NCBI GenBank assembly: GCA_913061235.1
Contig: CAJXTB010000004.1
Location: forward strand, 310,001-374,000
Length of the DNA: 64,000 bases
Direction of reading: 5' to 3'
Source of the DNA: an uncultured Pseudomonadota bacterium
GTDB taxonomy: Bacteria; Myxococcota_A; UBA796; GCA-2862545
Under the pieces are notes generated by a model that saw nothing but the letters and a program-made list of their open reading frames with translations, did no database searches and was not told the DNA's origin. Shown here one piece after another: positions 25,741 through 34,176 of the stretch (positions are counted from its first letter, which is position 1; each line of letters opens with the position of its first letter). A program made the translations under genes and the position numbers.

Positions 25741-27382
25741 CTGCGACCGCCTCGCACAGCCGGGCTTGCTCTTCTTGGCTAGCGCCGCGCGTTGTGAGAA
25801 CAAGCTGCAGAATGGCGAGCACTGCGGCAGTCGGAGCAACGCGGGCCAACAGTCGGTGCGCACGGATGGTGGGGTGTCCGTGGTTGATGAGAACCTGGTC
25901 GTCTATCGGCGTATCGAGGTTTCGCAGGACCACTCCCTGCTCGCTGGGCAGGGGAATGACCGCAGGTTCATGTCGCGCAGCCGCAATGCCACCGAAACGA
26001 CCAAAATGAAGGTGTCGAAAGCCGTGGTTCAGAGCAATGCGCTGAAGCTCGGTCACAAGCGTCCGGTCCGTCAGGCTTAGATCGGTGTCTGCAATGCGCT
26101 GTGGCAGGAAGAACCGCTCCGTGGCCGTGCGTAGTGTGCGAAGCCTCGGCAGAAATGCGAGTGCTCGCTTGCGCGGAAAAGCTGCAAATACCGAGCGAAT
26201 CGCTGGTGTGTCCGGCAATACGAAGCGCCCTTGTGCGGTCAGTGCATGGACCACCGGGTGTTCTGCCTGGCCAATGAGCAGGACTCCAAGGTCATCTTCC
26301 TGGGCTTCCACCTCGGCAAGTGTGCGTACTGTGCCGGTGGTGTCGCGGAACAGGGCCTGGTCGTCGGGAAGGCTACGCGAACCCTCTGGCGCGAGATCTG
26401 TGGCGAGCCACCGAAGCAATGAGTCGTCGTCTTTTCCCGAGAGGGCTGCTGCTTGCAAGGCGCTCAGAAGCTGTTGCCGCAGAACTTTCCGAGCGTCCAG
26501 GGTCAGCTGCATGGCGCGGTGCCAGACGTCGTCCTGAATGACGTTGTCTCGCGTGAGCGTGTGGTCGAGTCCCGGTCCAGCAACCTTGATATTGAGGTGA
26601 CTGACGCTGCCTGCGTACACTCCGAGAACCGCGACGTCTTCCGTCGAGACCAGGGTCAGGCCGTGGCTGTAGAACCCAAAGCGTGGTGAGTCGGTGGCAC
26701 CCACGAACACGGTGAGGCCGTCTCGCTTCAGTGTGGCGGTGACGGGATCAGTGAGGCCCAGCGGTTGGCTGACGGTCTTGAGCATCTGAATCGGCTCTTC
26801 GAACGCGGCGAAGGGGTCGTCATTCGTAGTGGCTATGGCGGGAGTTGAGCCATCCTCAATGAGTACAACCGGACGGTCACTGTGCTCGCACCAGTAGGTC
26901 AATACGTAGGCAGCTTGCCGCTGGGTCCGGCGGGCTGTGTCGATGTCCATGCGCTTGTGCAGGGTGACCACAGTGCCGAGAATTGGCGGGTGCAAGGGGG
27001 TGACCGCAAAAGTGCGCTCGGCATCAAAGTGAATGTCCCACGACTCCCCAATGCGTCCGGTCCGTACCCAGACGTCATCGGGTCTCAGGGAGAACACCGA
27101 CGCGAACCCAATCCCAAAGCGGCCAATCTGTGTCAGGTCACCTTGTTTTTCTGACGCGAACAGTCGGGTCAGTTGCTGATCGACAATCTCACGGGTCATG
27201 CCGTGGCCAAAGTCGGTCACCGACAGCACCAACACACCCTCCGCAGGGTCGTAGTCCGTGCGCACTTCAATGCGCGGAGACCCCGCATCAAGAGAGTTTT
27301 GGACCAGCTCGCGTAGGAAATCGAGCGGGCGTGCGAACTGGTCGACCAAGTTGTCGAGGGCTTGCTCGGCAAGAGTTCGCAC
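25733..27382 (-). CDS. Hsp90-like GHKL ATPase
   Basis: A 549-aa protein with a canonical Hsp90/HtpG-type ATP-binding domain: N-box LRELVQNSLDAG (Asn29), DFGHGM (Asp57), and the G2 box GRFGIGFASVFSL at about 87-99. After that domain the sequence diverges from HtpG; no M-domain or C-terminal dimerisation motif of classical Hsp90 is apparent, though VAGPGLDHTLTRDNVIQDD (about 277-295) resembles the catalytic-loop region of GHKL proteins. GTG 27382 starts two bases after the tyrA stop. ATP-driven conformational cycling is expected; the client is unknown. Confidence 0.85.
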   Translation of the reverse strand: MRTLAEQALDNLVDQFARPLDFLRELVQNSLDAGSPRIEVRTDYDPAEGVLVLSVTDFGHGMTREIVDQQLTRLFASEKQGDLTQIGRFGIGFASVFSLRPDDVWVRTGRIGESWDIHFDAERTFAVTPLHPPILGTVVTLHKRMDIDTARRTQRQAAYVLTYWCEHSDRPVVLIEDGSTPAIATTNDDPFAAFEEPIQMLKTVSQPLGLTDPVTATLKRDGLTVFVGATDSPRFGFYSHGLTLVSTEDVAVLGVYAGSVSHLNIKVAGPGLDHTLTRDNVIQDDVWHRAMQLTLDARKVLRQQLLSALQAAALSGKDDDSLLRWLATDLAPEGSRSLPDDQALFRDTTGTVRTLAEVEAQEDDLGVLLIGQAEHPVVHALTAQGRFVLPDTPAIRSVFAAFPRKRALAFLPRLRTLRTATERFFLPQRIADTDLSLTDRTLVTELQRIALNHGFRHLHFGRFGGIAAARHEPAVIPLPSEQGVVLRNLDTPIDDQVLINHGHPTIRAHRLLARVAPTAAVLAILQLVLTTRGASQEEQARLCEAVAGG

Positions 27383-27384
27383 GT

Positions 27385-28494
27385 CTACGGCTCGCGAATC
27401 AAGGTTTCAATGATTCGGTCGGACTCCTGCTGCGCCTGTTCGGCAAAGTCACTGAACCAGGTCGCGGTTTCTTTAAACAAGGCCAAGAACCCATCGCGGT
27501 CGCGTCCTGCAATGAGGGTATGCAGCTCCGCGGTCGCCTCGCTCAGCAGGTGCCGAACGCGGTCACCATCTGGATTGTCGAACAGAATGGACGCGTACAG
27601 TTCTGGGTCCTGCGCAAAGAGTCGGCCAATGACGGACATCTCCAAGCGGTAGATCGGACTGGTGTAGCGCAAGCTCTCGACTATCGAAACCCCAGTTCTC
27701 GCAAGGGTTATTCCGGTGGCGATAGTGCGAAAGTGGGTGATGACCTGAACCAGCGCCATCATGCTGTCGTGGTCTTCGGGTGTGGCCTCGACCAGCTCTG
27801 CGCCCATGGCGGCCAGCTGGTTGAGCATCCACCCTGTGCGCGGGCCGGAGTTCACACGGCACACCACGACTTTCTGGCGCCGCAGTGAGGAGGTTGTTGG
27901 ACCGAACATGGGGTGCAAGCCGAGTGTTTCGCAGCCTGCTCCTGCGTATCCGGCACACACGTTCGCTTTGAGTGAGTTGATGTCGCACAGCAGCGCGTCT
28001 GGTCGCATGTGGGGGATGACGTCATGAAGTACGGGCTCCATCGCGCGCATAGACACCGATAGGAGCACAATATCGGACGCTGCCACAAGGGCGGCACGGT
28101 CGCGAGGGTCGTCCGTGTCCGTGATGTCTACCGTGGCGCCTCTAGAGGTGAGACAGCGTGCAAACCACTGGCCCATGGCGCCCTTTCCACCTACGATGAG
28201 CACGGATGGGCCGTCATCGGGTCTGTGCTGAACGGTCTCTTGAGCGGTGTGGCCGGCCTCCATGACCGCCTGAATGACTGCGGCGCCTGTAGCAGCAGGC
28301 AAGCCAAGGTCTACGCTTCGCTTTCGCGCCCGGTCCAAGACCACCTCTTCGCGACTGCGGTCGAAGGTGCCTGTGCGCGTGGCGGCCTTAAATGCACCGA
28401 TACGGCGAGTGATTGCGAGTCGCTCAGCGGCTGCGACGAGCAGGGCTTCGTCGGCGGCATCGAGCTCTGCGCGTAGCTCTTGCAGCGAGGTCAT
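27385..28494 (-). CDS. tyrA: Chorismate mutase/prephenate dehydrogenase (T-protein)
   Basis: A 369-aa bifunctional enzyme of tyrosine biosynthesis, similar in length to E. coli TyrA (373 aa). Residues 1-85 form the AroQ chorismate mutase (ELRAELDAADEALLVAAAERLAITRRIG). The Rossmann domain starts at VLIVGGKGAMGQWFARCL, followed by LLSVSMRAMEPVL, DINSLKA and the catalytic-region motif LGLHPMFGP. It converts chorismate to prephenate and then to 4-hydroxyphenylpyruvate. Overlaps the ferritin-like gene upstream by four bases and is followed within two bases by the GHKL gene, so all belong to one operon. Confidence 0.95.
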   Translation of the reverse strand: MTSLQELRAELDAADEALLVAAAERLAITRRIGAFKAATRTGTFDRSREEVVLDRARKRSVDLGLPAATGAAVIQAVMEAGHTAQETVQHRPDDGPSVLIVGGKGAMGQWFARCLTSRGATVDITDTDDPRDRAALVAASDIVLLSVSMRAMEPVLHDVIPHMRPDALLCDINSLKANVCAGYAGAGCETLGLHPMFGPTTSSLRRQKVVVCRVNSGPRTGWMLNQLAAMGAELVEATPEDHDSMMALVQVITHFRTIATGITLARTGVSIVESLRYTSPIYRLEMSVIGRLFAQDPELYASILFDNPDGDRVRHLLSEATAELHTLIAGRDRDGFLALFKETATWFSDFAEQAQQESDRIIETLIREP

Positions 28495-29174
28495 GCGGTC
28501 CCTTGGAGGTTGATGCCTCGTTCTGCGAAGCGTACGCGAATGTCTTGGGCGACCGTCTGGTCATGCACTTCGGCATAGGTCGACAGTGGAATGAGACCCA
28601 TTGCCAGCTCATCAGCAGTCAGGGTGTTGATGTCCGGCATTGTTGCGTAGGCCTTCCGAAATCCTTCGAGCCAGCCCGGTAGTTGATGGATGATGCGCTC
28701 ACGAACGCCGGCTTCATCGACCTGTAGCAAGGCGTCTAGGGCCGACCAACCGAAGGCTCGGTGAACGGCTTCGTCTCGTAGAATACGCGTCAGCGCCGGC
28801 TGTACAGCGGGATGGGTTGCTGTACGTCGCATGGCGTCGAACAACGGGACCGCGAAGGTCTCACCCAGACAGAAATTGCGCACCACGTTGTCCACGAGTG
28901 CCGCTAACGGGCCTTCAGGACTCGGAAGGGCCAGCGCATTCAGCTCCAGGGGAATCGGCTCATCGGCTCCGCCCAAAGCGGTCAGGCAATCGTGGGAAAG
29001 GCGTGCGTGGTCCAGCTCATCGCCGACGATTCGTAGCGCTGTACGGTGCAGCTCATCCGGCAGACCGACCTGAATCGCACGGTGTAGTGCTTGTGCCGCA
29101 TACGTCGCAGAGGTGTACTCGGCGGCGACTCGGTTGCTCCACTCCGCCAGCACGCGGCGGCTCGCACTACTCAC
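28491..29174 (-). CDS. Ferritin-like diiron protein
   Basis: A 227-aa helical-bundle protein. Two ExxH pairs are visible, DELDHARLSH and RDEAVHRAFGW, with a further Glu in GETFAVPLF and in RVAAEYTSA near the start, giving the ligand pattern of a ferritin-like diiron site. The start is taken as GTG 29174, which overlaps the upstream gene's stop by eight bases; a TTG at 29192 is possible. Similar proteins act as oxidases, ferroxidases or oxygenases; the substrate cannot be named here. Position between a lipoprotein and tyrA does not clarify it. Confidence 0.78.
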   Translation of the reverse strand: MSSASRRVLAEWSNRVAAEYTSATYAAQALHRAIQVGLPDELHRTALRIVGDELDHARLSHDCLTALGGADEPIPLELNALALPSPEGPLAALVDNVVRNFCLGETFAVPLFDAMRRTATHPAVQPALTRILRDEAVHRAFGWSALDALLQVDEAGVRERIIHQLPGWLEGFRKAYATMPDINTLTADELAMGLIPLSTYAEVHDQTVAQDIRVRFAERGINLQGTA

Positions 29175-29625
29175 CGGTGGTGCCGTCCTCAACGTCTGGC
29201 GCCGGAGCCGATTTGTAGGCGTCTAACAAAGGTTGTGCACGGTCGGGGCATGCGACTTGGGTTCCGCAGGGCTCGGTCGCACAGTCTTCGCGGACGCGGT
29301 CACCAATGCCATCGGGGCCGCCGGCGCGGAACGGCGAGACGAAGTCCTTGTAGCAGTCACCCTCGGGCGTCACGTACAAGAAGGGAATGGGTGGATTGGT
29401 CGCACCTTCGGGGTGGCTACTCGACACATCATCCCATGCCGGCAGGGTGGCTTGCTCTGGCGCTGGGGGGTTCTCCGTTGGCTCGAGAATCGGCGGTGGC
29501 GGATTGCCGGCAGGCTCAATGATGGGTGGCGGAGGATTTGTCGTAGGCTCAACTTTGCCCTTGCATGCTGAAAGGGTCAGGGCTGAGCCCGCGGCGAGGA
29601 CGGCGATGATTGGAGTGGTCTTCAT
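29167..29625 (-). CDS. Proline-rich lipoprotein
   Basis: A 152-aa product with a lipoprotein signal (TPIIAVLAAGSALTLSAC; lipobox LSA/C). The mature protein starts with a triplicated Pro-rich repeat of about 11 residues (NPPPPIIEPAG, NPPPPILEPTE, NPPAPEQ), followed by a small region with five Cys residues (DCYKDF, EDCATEPCGTQVACPD). ATG 29625 is chosen because the signal peptide starts there. The repeat probably spans the wall as a flexible linker. Function unknown. Confidence 0.75.
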   Translation of the reverse strand: MKTTPIIAVLAAGSALTLSACKGKVEPTTNPPPPIIEPAGNPPPPILEPTENPPAPEQATLPAWDDVSSSHPEGATNPPIPFLYVTPEGDCYKDFVSPFRAGGPDGIGDRVREDCATEPCGTQVACPDRAQPLLDAYKSAPAPDVEDGTTGE

Positions 29626-29657
29626 GTTGCAGAGTATAGTCCACGCCGGAGGAAGAC

Positions 29658-30791
29658 ATGTCCGACACGTTCCACGCCGTTGTGGTTGCAATTGGTGAGC
29701 ACGCCGAACCCGCCGCAGTCCAGGCGGCAAAAACTATCGAATCGGCTGGCCACACCGTCACCGACCGCCACACCGGTTCCGTTGAAGACGCCATGCGTCA
29801 CGTCTCGGCACTTGGTGCTGCGGGTGCGGTGGATGTTGTGTTTGTTGTTGGGGCTGACCTAGAGCAGGTCGCCAGCATTAGCGGCGTGTTGTCCGCGCCG
29901 ATGCCTGTGCTCTCGGCGGTCTACGCCGTGCGTCGTTTCCGCCAGGCGGGCGGCAATGCACTGGGAGAAGGCTTCACGATGGGACGCTCGCATGATGCCG
30001 TCGTCATCGCCGTTCCAGCAGATGACGACGCGACAAGCTTGGTCCTGGGTCTCGTGCTTCCAGCCCTGCCTTCACTGTGTGGTGGCCAAGCGGTTGCCGT
30101 AGACGCCGCTGTGGAAGAGGACGATGAGGAGTTGATTGCCGAAGTCGTCGAAGAAGACGAGCAGGCTCCTGTCGAGCCTGATCACACGACCGTTGCTCAA
30201 GGATTTAGCCTTGGGTCGTCCGAGATGCGCAGCGTTGGACAGTCGATAGACGGTGCCGTTCCCGGCATGAACTTCGGTCCAGGCTGGCAAAAGTGGGTCC
30301 AGGCGCACGGCGCCGAGATTCTGCGTGACCGCCGTGAGGAACTGCCGAACAACATTGATGAGCTGGCTCCGGTCCTGCAGATCTTGCACACCGCCGGTGA
30401 GCAAGCTGTGTTGAAGATCGGACGGAACAAGATGAGTCTGTGGGGCTGGCCGGACCTACAACGTCAGACCAGCAAGGTCATTGCTGTGGGCTGGGGACTG
30501 CCGTTCGTCGAGGTTGTGGCTCTTCACCGCCACCCCACCAAGACCGGTCTGGCAATCGAAGAAGAACGTGCACTAGCAGGGCGTCGTGGTGCAGATCTCG
30601 ACGAACTGACCAAGGCCATGACCGGGCGTCGCAACAAGAACTCAGAAGGGGAGCTGTTCGCCGTCGAACAAGGCCGTGTCTGGACTCAGCGCGATTCGCT
30701 CGTCTATGAATGGGACGGGAAGAAGGAGCGCAACGTGGGCAGCATCCAGCAAGCACTGGCGTCGTTGTTGCTCAGCTGGAGCCAACGCTAG
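29658..30791 (+). CDS. MogA/MoaB-like domain fused to an unknown domain
   Basis: A 377-aa cytoplasmic protein. Residues 1-140 look like a degenerate MogA/MoaB molybdopterin-binding fold: ESAGHTVTDRHTGSVEDAMRHV, VDVVFVVGADLEQV, MPVLSAVYAVRRFRQAGGN and VVIAVPADDDATSLVLGLVLPALPSL align with the order of elements in that family, but the TGGTG loop and the catalytic Asp are missing. An acidic linker (VEEDDEELIAEVVEEDEQAP) leads to a 200-residue C-terminal domain I do not recognise (NFGPGWQKWVQAHGAEILRD, MSLWGWPDLQRQ). ATG 29658 is preceded by GGAGGA. The similarity is from memory and needs structural confirmation. Confidence 0.6.
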   Translation: MSDTFHAVVVAIGEHAEPAAVQAAKTIESAGHTVTDRHTGSVEDAMRHVSALGAAGAVDVVFVVGADLEQVASISGVLSAPMPVLSAVYAVRRFRQAGGNALGEGFTMGRSHDAVVIAVPADDDATSLVLGLVLPALPSLCGGQAVAVDAAVEEDDEELIAEVVEEDEQAPVEPDHTTVAQGFSLGSSEMRSVGQSIDGAVPGMNFGPGWQKWVQAHGAEILRDRREELPNNIDELAPVLQILHTAGEQAVLKIGRNKMSLWGWPDLQRQTSKVIAVGWGLPFVEVVALHRHPTKTGLAIEEERALAGRRGADLDELTKAMTGRRNKNSEGELFAVEQGRVWTQRDSLVYEWDGKKERNVGSIQQALASLLLSWSQR

Positions 30792-30851
30792 GCTCTCGGT
30801 TCTCCCGAGTGCGCGCACGGGTTAGGGCGCGCGGACTCTGGGGAGGGCCAC

Positions 30852-32213
30852 ATGGCCAAGTCGTCCGCTGGTCGCCGTTGGGCGATGAACCTACTCAAGC
30901 TGCTCATCACGATTGGCGGCTTTTATCTTTTGCTTACCCACGAGGTCTCGACCTGGGTGCGCACGAGCAGTGGTGCGTACTCCGTGCCGATTACCGTGCA
31001 GGTGGACTCGGTCTCGGTCGATGGCGAAGAGCTTGCAGAGCTGGGCTCCGAGATGCTCACCGACTCCAATGCAGTCGGTTGGTTTAGCAGCGACGACTTG
31101 GTGACCATTCGTTTGGAGGATGGCGCCAATCCGGCCAAGCAAGACCTGGAACTGTCCAGTGGGGAAGAGGTCGGCTCGCTGCCGATTGCCTCTGCCATTG
31201 CCGACTATGTGACCAAGGTAGATGCGCGCGTCTTTGTGTTCTGGTCGCTCATCGCCATGGCCATCAAGTTCGTTGGTGTGCTGTCCAGCGCCATGGCGTG
31301 GAACTTGCTGCTGCGCGGACAGGGGCTACGTTTTCCGTTCTGGCAGCAAATCGTCACAGCCTTCCTCATCGGTCGCTTCATCGGTACCTTCTTGCCGTCC
31401 ACGATTGGCCTAGATGGCTACACGCTGTTCGAAGCCGGGCGCTACAGCAATGAATGGGCCCGAGCGACTACGGCCAAAGCGCTTGAAAAGTTCATCGGTA
31501 TCGCCGGCCTGTTCGCGGGAATGCTGCTCACTCTTCCCGCTGGGTACGTTGTCCTAGCAGACGTGGTGGGGGACCGGGCCCTGTTGCTGACGGGACTCAT
31601 TGGCGTGTTCTGCATCACCATCACGGCCGGAGTCACCATTGGTTTGGTGTTTCCGCAGCTGTACCTGTGGGCTCTCAACTTCATCGAGAACCGACTGCCC
31701 GCGCCACTCCGTCGGCTTGGCTTTGTCCGTCGCTTCATTGACGCCGCCACCGCCTACCGCGGCAAGCTTGGCATTGTTCTTGGCGCCCTCCTGCTCAAGT
31801 TCGTGACTCACTTCACCACCGCGATGGTCTACTTCTTCACCGCGCTGGCGATTGGTGTTGTGGGGGTCAGCTTCCTCCCGATTGTCTTCGGCAGCCTCAT
31901 TCAGATTCTAGGAACGCTGTTTTCCCCCACCATTGCGGGCGAAGGGGCACGCGAGGCCATCCAAGCCCTGCTGCTGTCCAACTACTTGGGCGGCGCCGCA
32001 CAAGCAGTGCTCTCAGCGGCCCTGGGCTTTGTTGCTGCCGAGGCCGCCACCCTCTGGGGTGGGGCCTTTTTGTGGACGCGCACCGCCGCTTGGCGACCAT
32101 CATTCATGTTGGTAGATGGGAAGCAGGTTGCCTACGAGTGGCTGGCTGACGACGATGATGGCCGCTTTGACGCCGATGTCATGGAGCGTGTGAGGAACTC
32201 GTCTGCGGAGTGA
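30852..32213 (+). CDS. Lysylphosphatidylglycerol synthase-type flippase membrane protein
   Basis: A 453-aa integral membrane protein. After an N-terminal helix and a periplasmic-looking segment with Asp/Glu runs, eight or so transmembrane helices match the UPF0104/LPG-synthase TM family, including the signature GRFIGTFLPSTIGLDGYTLFEAGRYS and ILGTLFSPTIAGEGAREA. Members flip aminoacylated lipids or act in glycolipid transport. The aminoacyl-transferase domain of MprF is absent, so only translocation or an unrelated lipid role is likely. It starts after GGGGAGGG 60 bases downstream of the previous gene. Confidence 0.82.
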   Translation: MAKSSAGRRWAMNLLKLLITIGGFYLLLTHEVSTWVRTSSGAYSVPITVQVDSVSVDGEELAELGSEMLTDSNAVGWFSSDDLVTIRLEDGANPAKQDLELSSGEEVGSLPIASAIADYVTKVDARVFVFWSLIAMAIKFVGVLSSAMAWNLLLRGQGLRFPFWQQIVTAFLIGRFIGTFLPSTIGLDGYTLFEAGRYSNEWARATTAKALEKFIGIAGLFAGMLLTLPAGYVVLADVVGDRALLLTGLIGVFCITITAGVTIGLVFPQLYLWALNFIENRLPAPLRRLGFVRRFIDAATAYRGKLGIVLGALLLKFVTHFTTAMVYFFTALAIGVVGVSFLPIVFGSLIQILGTLFSPTIAGEGAREAIQALLLSNYLGGAAQAVLSAALGFVAAEAATLWGGAFLWTRTAAWRPSFMLVDGKQVAYEWLADDDDGRFDADVMERVRNSSAE

Positions 32214-32239
32214 CAGAGATTTTCCTCCCAATTGAAGTG

Positions 32240-32254
32240 ACTCACCCTGTGAGT
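32240..32254 (+). repeat. Perfect 6-bp inverted repeat upstream of pirin
   Basis: ACTCAC-CCT-GTGAGT is a perfect dyad. It lies between a weak -35-like TTGAAG (32232-32237) and a poor -10-like TATGCG (32254-32259), so it could be an operator for the pirin gene; the promoter match itself is weak. Confidence 0.3.
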
Positions 32255-32290
32255 ATGCGACCATGACGTCGGTGCTTGACTGGGGGGTTC

Positions 32291-33163
32291 ATGAGCGAGA
32301 CGCGCACAATCTCTCGGATACTTCCGGGTCGGCCTGTGACGGACGGCGGCGGAGTGCCGATTCGCCGGACGATTGGCGGCAAGAGACTCGAGCACATTGA
32401 CCCGGTGCTGCTCTTCGATGAGCTGAAGTCCGCCTCTCCCGGTGAGCATGACGCCGGTCTTCCAAAGCATCCGCACCGCGGTCTGCAGACCGTCACGTAC
32501 ATCATCGATGGCGAGATGAACGTGCAAGATACCCACGGCAACTCGGCGTGTCTGACACCCGGAATGGTCCAGTGGGCTCATGCTGGAGCCGGGCTGATTC
32601 ATGAAGAGCTGCCCAAGCACGGCACTCCCATTCGTGCGGTTCAGTTCTGGCTGAATGTGCCGGGTCGGGAGAAGATGTCCGCCCCCGAGGTGCAGACCCT
32701 TGCAGCAACCGACATTCCGTTGCTCAAGCTGCCAATGGGCGGGACGGTACGAGTCATTGCGGGCACTCAGAAGAACGTCTCAGGACCGATTGTCGCCGAC
32801 CGCACCAAGGCCATGCTGCTGGATGTCGACCTGCCACGAGGGAGCGGTGCGTCCTTGGATGTCGCAGCCAACAAGATCGCGATGATCTACGTACTTCAGG
32901 GACAGGCCATGTTCGGCATCACCGGGACATCGACCGGGGAAATGGTGGGACGTGGACACCTCATCCTGCTCAGTTCGGGCGACGTCGTGAAGGTCATGTC
33001 CGGCCACAAGGGTGCGCGCTTCCTTGTCATTGGTGCCGTTCCGATCGGTGAGCCGATCTGTCGCTACGGCCCGATTGTGATGAACACGGCAACCGAGGTT
33101 GAGCAGGCTGTCGAGGACTTCCATGCCGGTGTCTTTGACCGGACCGCACCCGCTCAGCTGTAG
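32291..33163 (+). CDS. Pirin-family cupin protein
   Basis: A 290-aa double-cupin pirin. The metal-binding site region is KHPHRGLQTVTYIIDGEM, followed by HAGAGLIHEE, both hallmark pirin sequences. ATG 32291 is preceded by a GGGGGG run and chosen over an upstream TTG. Bacterial pirins include quercetin 2,3-dioxygenases and redox-responsive regulators; which applies here is unknown. It stands alone between membrane protein genes. Confidence 0.92.
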   Translation: MSETRTISRILPGRPVTDGGGVPIRRTIGGKRLEHIDPVLLFDELKSASPGEHDAGLPKHPHRGLQTVTYIIDGEMNVQDTHGNSACLTPGMVQWAHAGAGLIHEELPKHGTPIRAVQFWLNVPGREKMSAPEVQTLAATDIPLLKLPMGGTVRVIAGTQKNVSGPIVADRTKAMLLDVDLPRGSGASLDVAANKIAMIYVLQGQAMFGITGTSTGEMVGRGHLILLSSGDVVKVMSGHKGARFLVIGAVPIGEPICRYGPIVMNTATEVEQAVEDFHAGVFDRTAPAQL

Positions 33164-33252
33164 ACGGCTCGGCTCTAGACTGTCCCGCTCTGGTTACAGG
33201 CCCCGGCGACGCGGTCTGGCAGGGGCCCTGGGTTGCACATTGGGAGGGATAG

Positions 33253-34176
33253 ATGCTCGTTCGAACACGCGACAATGCCTTTGGAATCGCGGTGTTTCAC
33301 TGGCGCGGCTCGGCACTGCGCCAGATCTGGCCGTTGGTATTGTTGGTCGGCGTCACGTCCCTGGGTGTCGATTTCGCCTACACCACGTTCGAGCTTGACG
33401 AGAAGTTTAGCCTGGGTCTCGCCCCATTTTCGTTGATTGGATTGGCGCTGTCCATCTTCTTGGGCTTCCGAAACAACGCCTGCTACGACCGCTTTTGGGA
33501 AGCGCGAAAGCACTGGGGAAGCTTGGTGAACAACAGCAGAACCTTTGCGCGTTCTGTGTCGTTGTATGTGGCCGACCACGAGGGACTTCGCCGCGAGCTG
33601 GTCTTGCGTCAGCTGGCGTTTGTCCACGCGCTTCGTATGCACCTGCGCGGCGAGACCGACTGGCAAGTGCAGCTCGCAGGCTTACTTCCACAGGCGGAGA
33701 TGGACGCATTCAGCGACGAGCCGAATGTACCCAATGCCATCACCAGACGGCTCGGTGAACGGCTGCGGGATGCCTGGAAGGACGGTCATGTCGACCTGTT
33801 CCACCTGCCTGCGGTCGAAGGCTGTGTGGCAACAGACACCGATGTTCAGGGGGCCTGCGAGCGCATCAAGAACACGCCACTGCCTGCGTCCTACACCATG
33901 CTCACCCACCGAATCGTTGGGCTGTACTGCCTGCTGCTACCCTTCGGCTTGCACACCGTCGTCGGCTACCTGACGCCGGTTGTGACCATGTTTGTCAGCT
34001 ACGCATTCTTTGGGTTGGACGCCGTGGGCTCGGAGATTGAGGACCCGTTTGAGACCGACGTCAACGACCTTCCACTGTCTCAGCTGTGCAACGTCATTGA
34101 GCGTGACCTGCGTCGGTCACTTGGCCAGGTCGACCTGCCGCCGGCGAGCATGCCCGTGCGCGGTGTGCTTCAGTAG
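33253..34176 (+). CDS. Bestrophin-family ion channel
   Basis: A 307-aa membrane protein of the bestrophin/UPF0187 family. It has two N-terminal helices (WPLVLLVGVTSLGVDFAY; PFSLIGLALSIFLGFRNN), then the conserved YDRFWEARKHWGSLVNNSR, two more helices near 220-265 (GLYCLLLPFGLHTVVGYLTPVVTMFVSYAFFG) and the terminal signature GSEIEDPFETDVNDLPL. Family members form pentameric anion or cation channels. ATG 33253 follows GGGAGGGA. The intergenic region before it has an imperfect GC stem at 33199-33227 that might terminate pirin. Confidence 0.88.
   Translation: MLVRTRDNAFGIAVFHWRGSALRQIWPLVLLVGVTSLGVDFAYTTFELDEKFSLGLAPFSLIGLALSIFLGFRNNACYDRFWEARKHWGSLVNNSRTFARSVSLYVADHEGLRRELVLRQLAFVHALRMHLRGETDWQVQLAGLLPQAEMDAFSDEPNVPNAITRRLGERLRDAWKDGHVDLFHLPAVEGCVATDTDVQGACERIKNTPLPASYTMLTHRIVGLYCLLLPFGLHTVVGYLTPVVTMFVSYAFFGLDAVGSEIEDPFETDVNDLPLSQLCNVIERDLRRSLGQVDLPPASMPVRGVLQ

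Noticed and set aside
25741-25863. ATG 25863 as start of the large GHKL-like gene
   Set aside because: It would overlap the upstream gene by 131 bases and the added residues show no fold continuity; GTG 25740 overlaps by only eight bases.
33199-33227. Terminator after pirin
   Set aside because: Only a 6-bp stem with a 17-base loop and no T-run; too weak to list as a feature.
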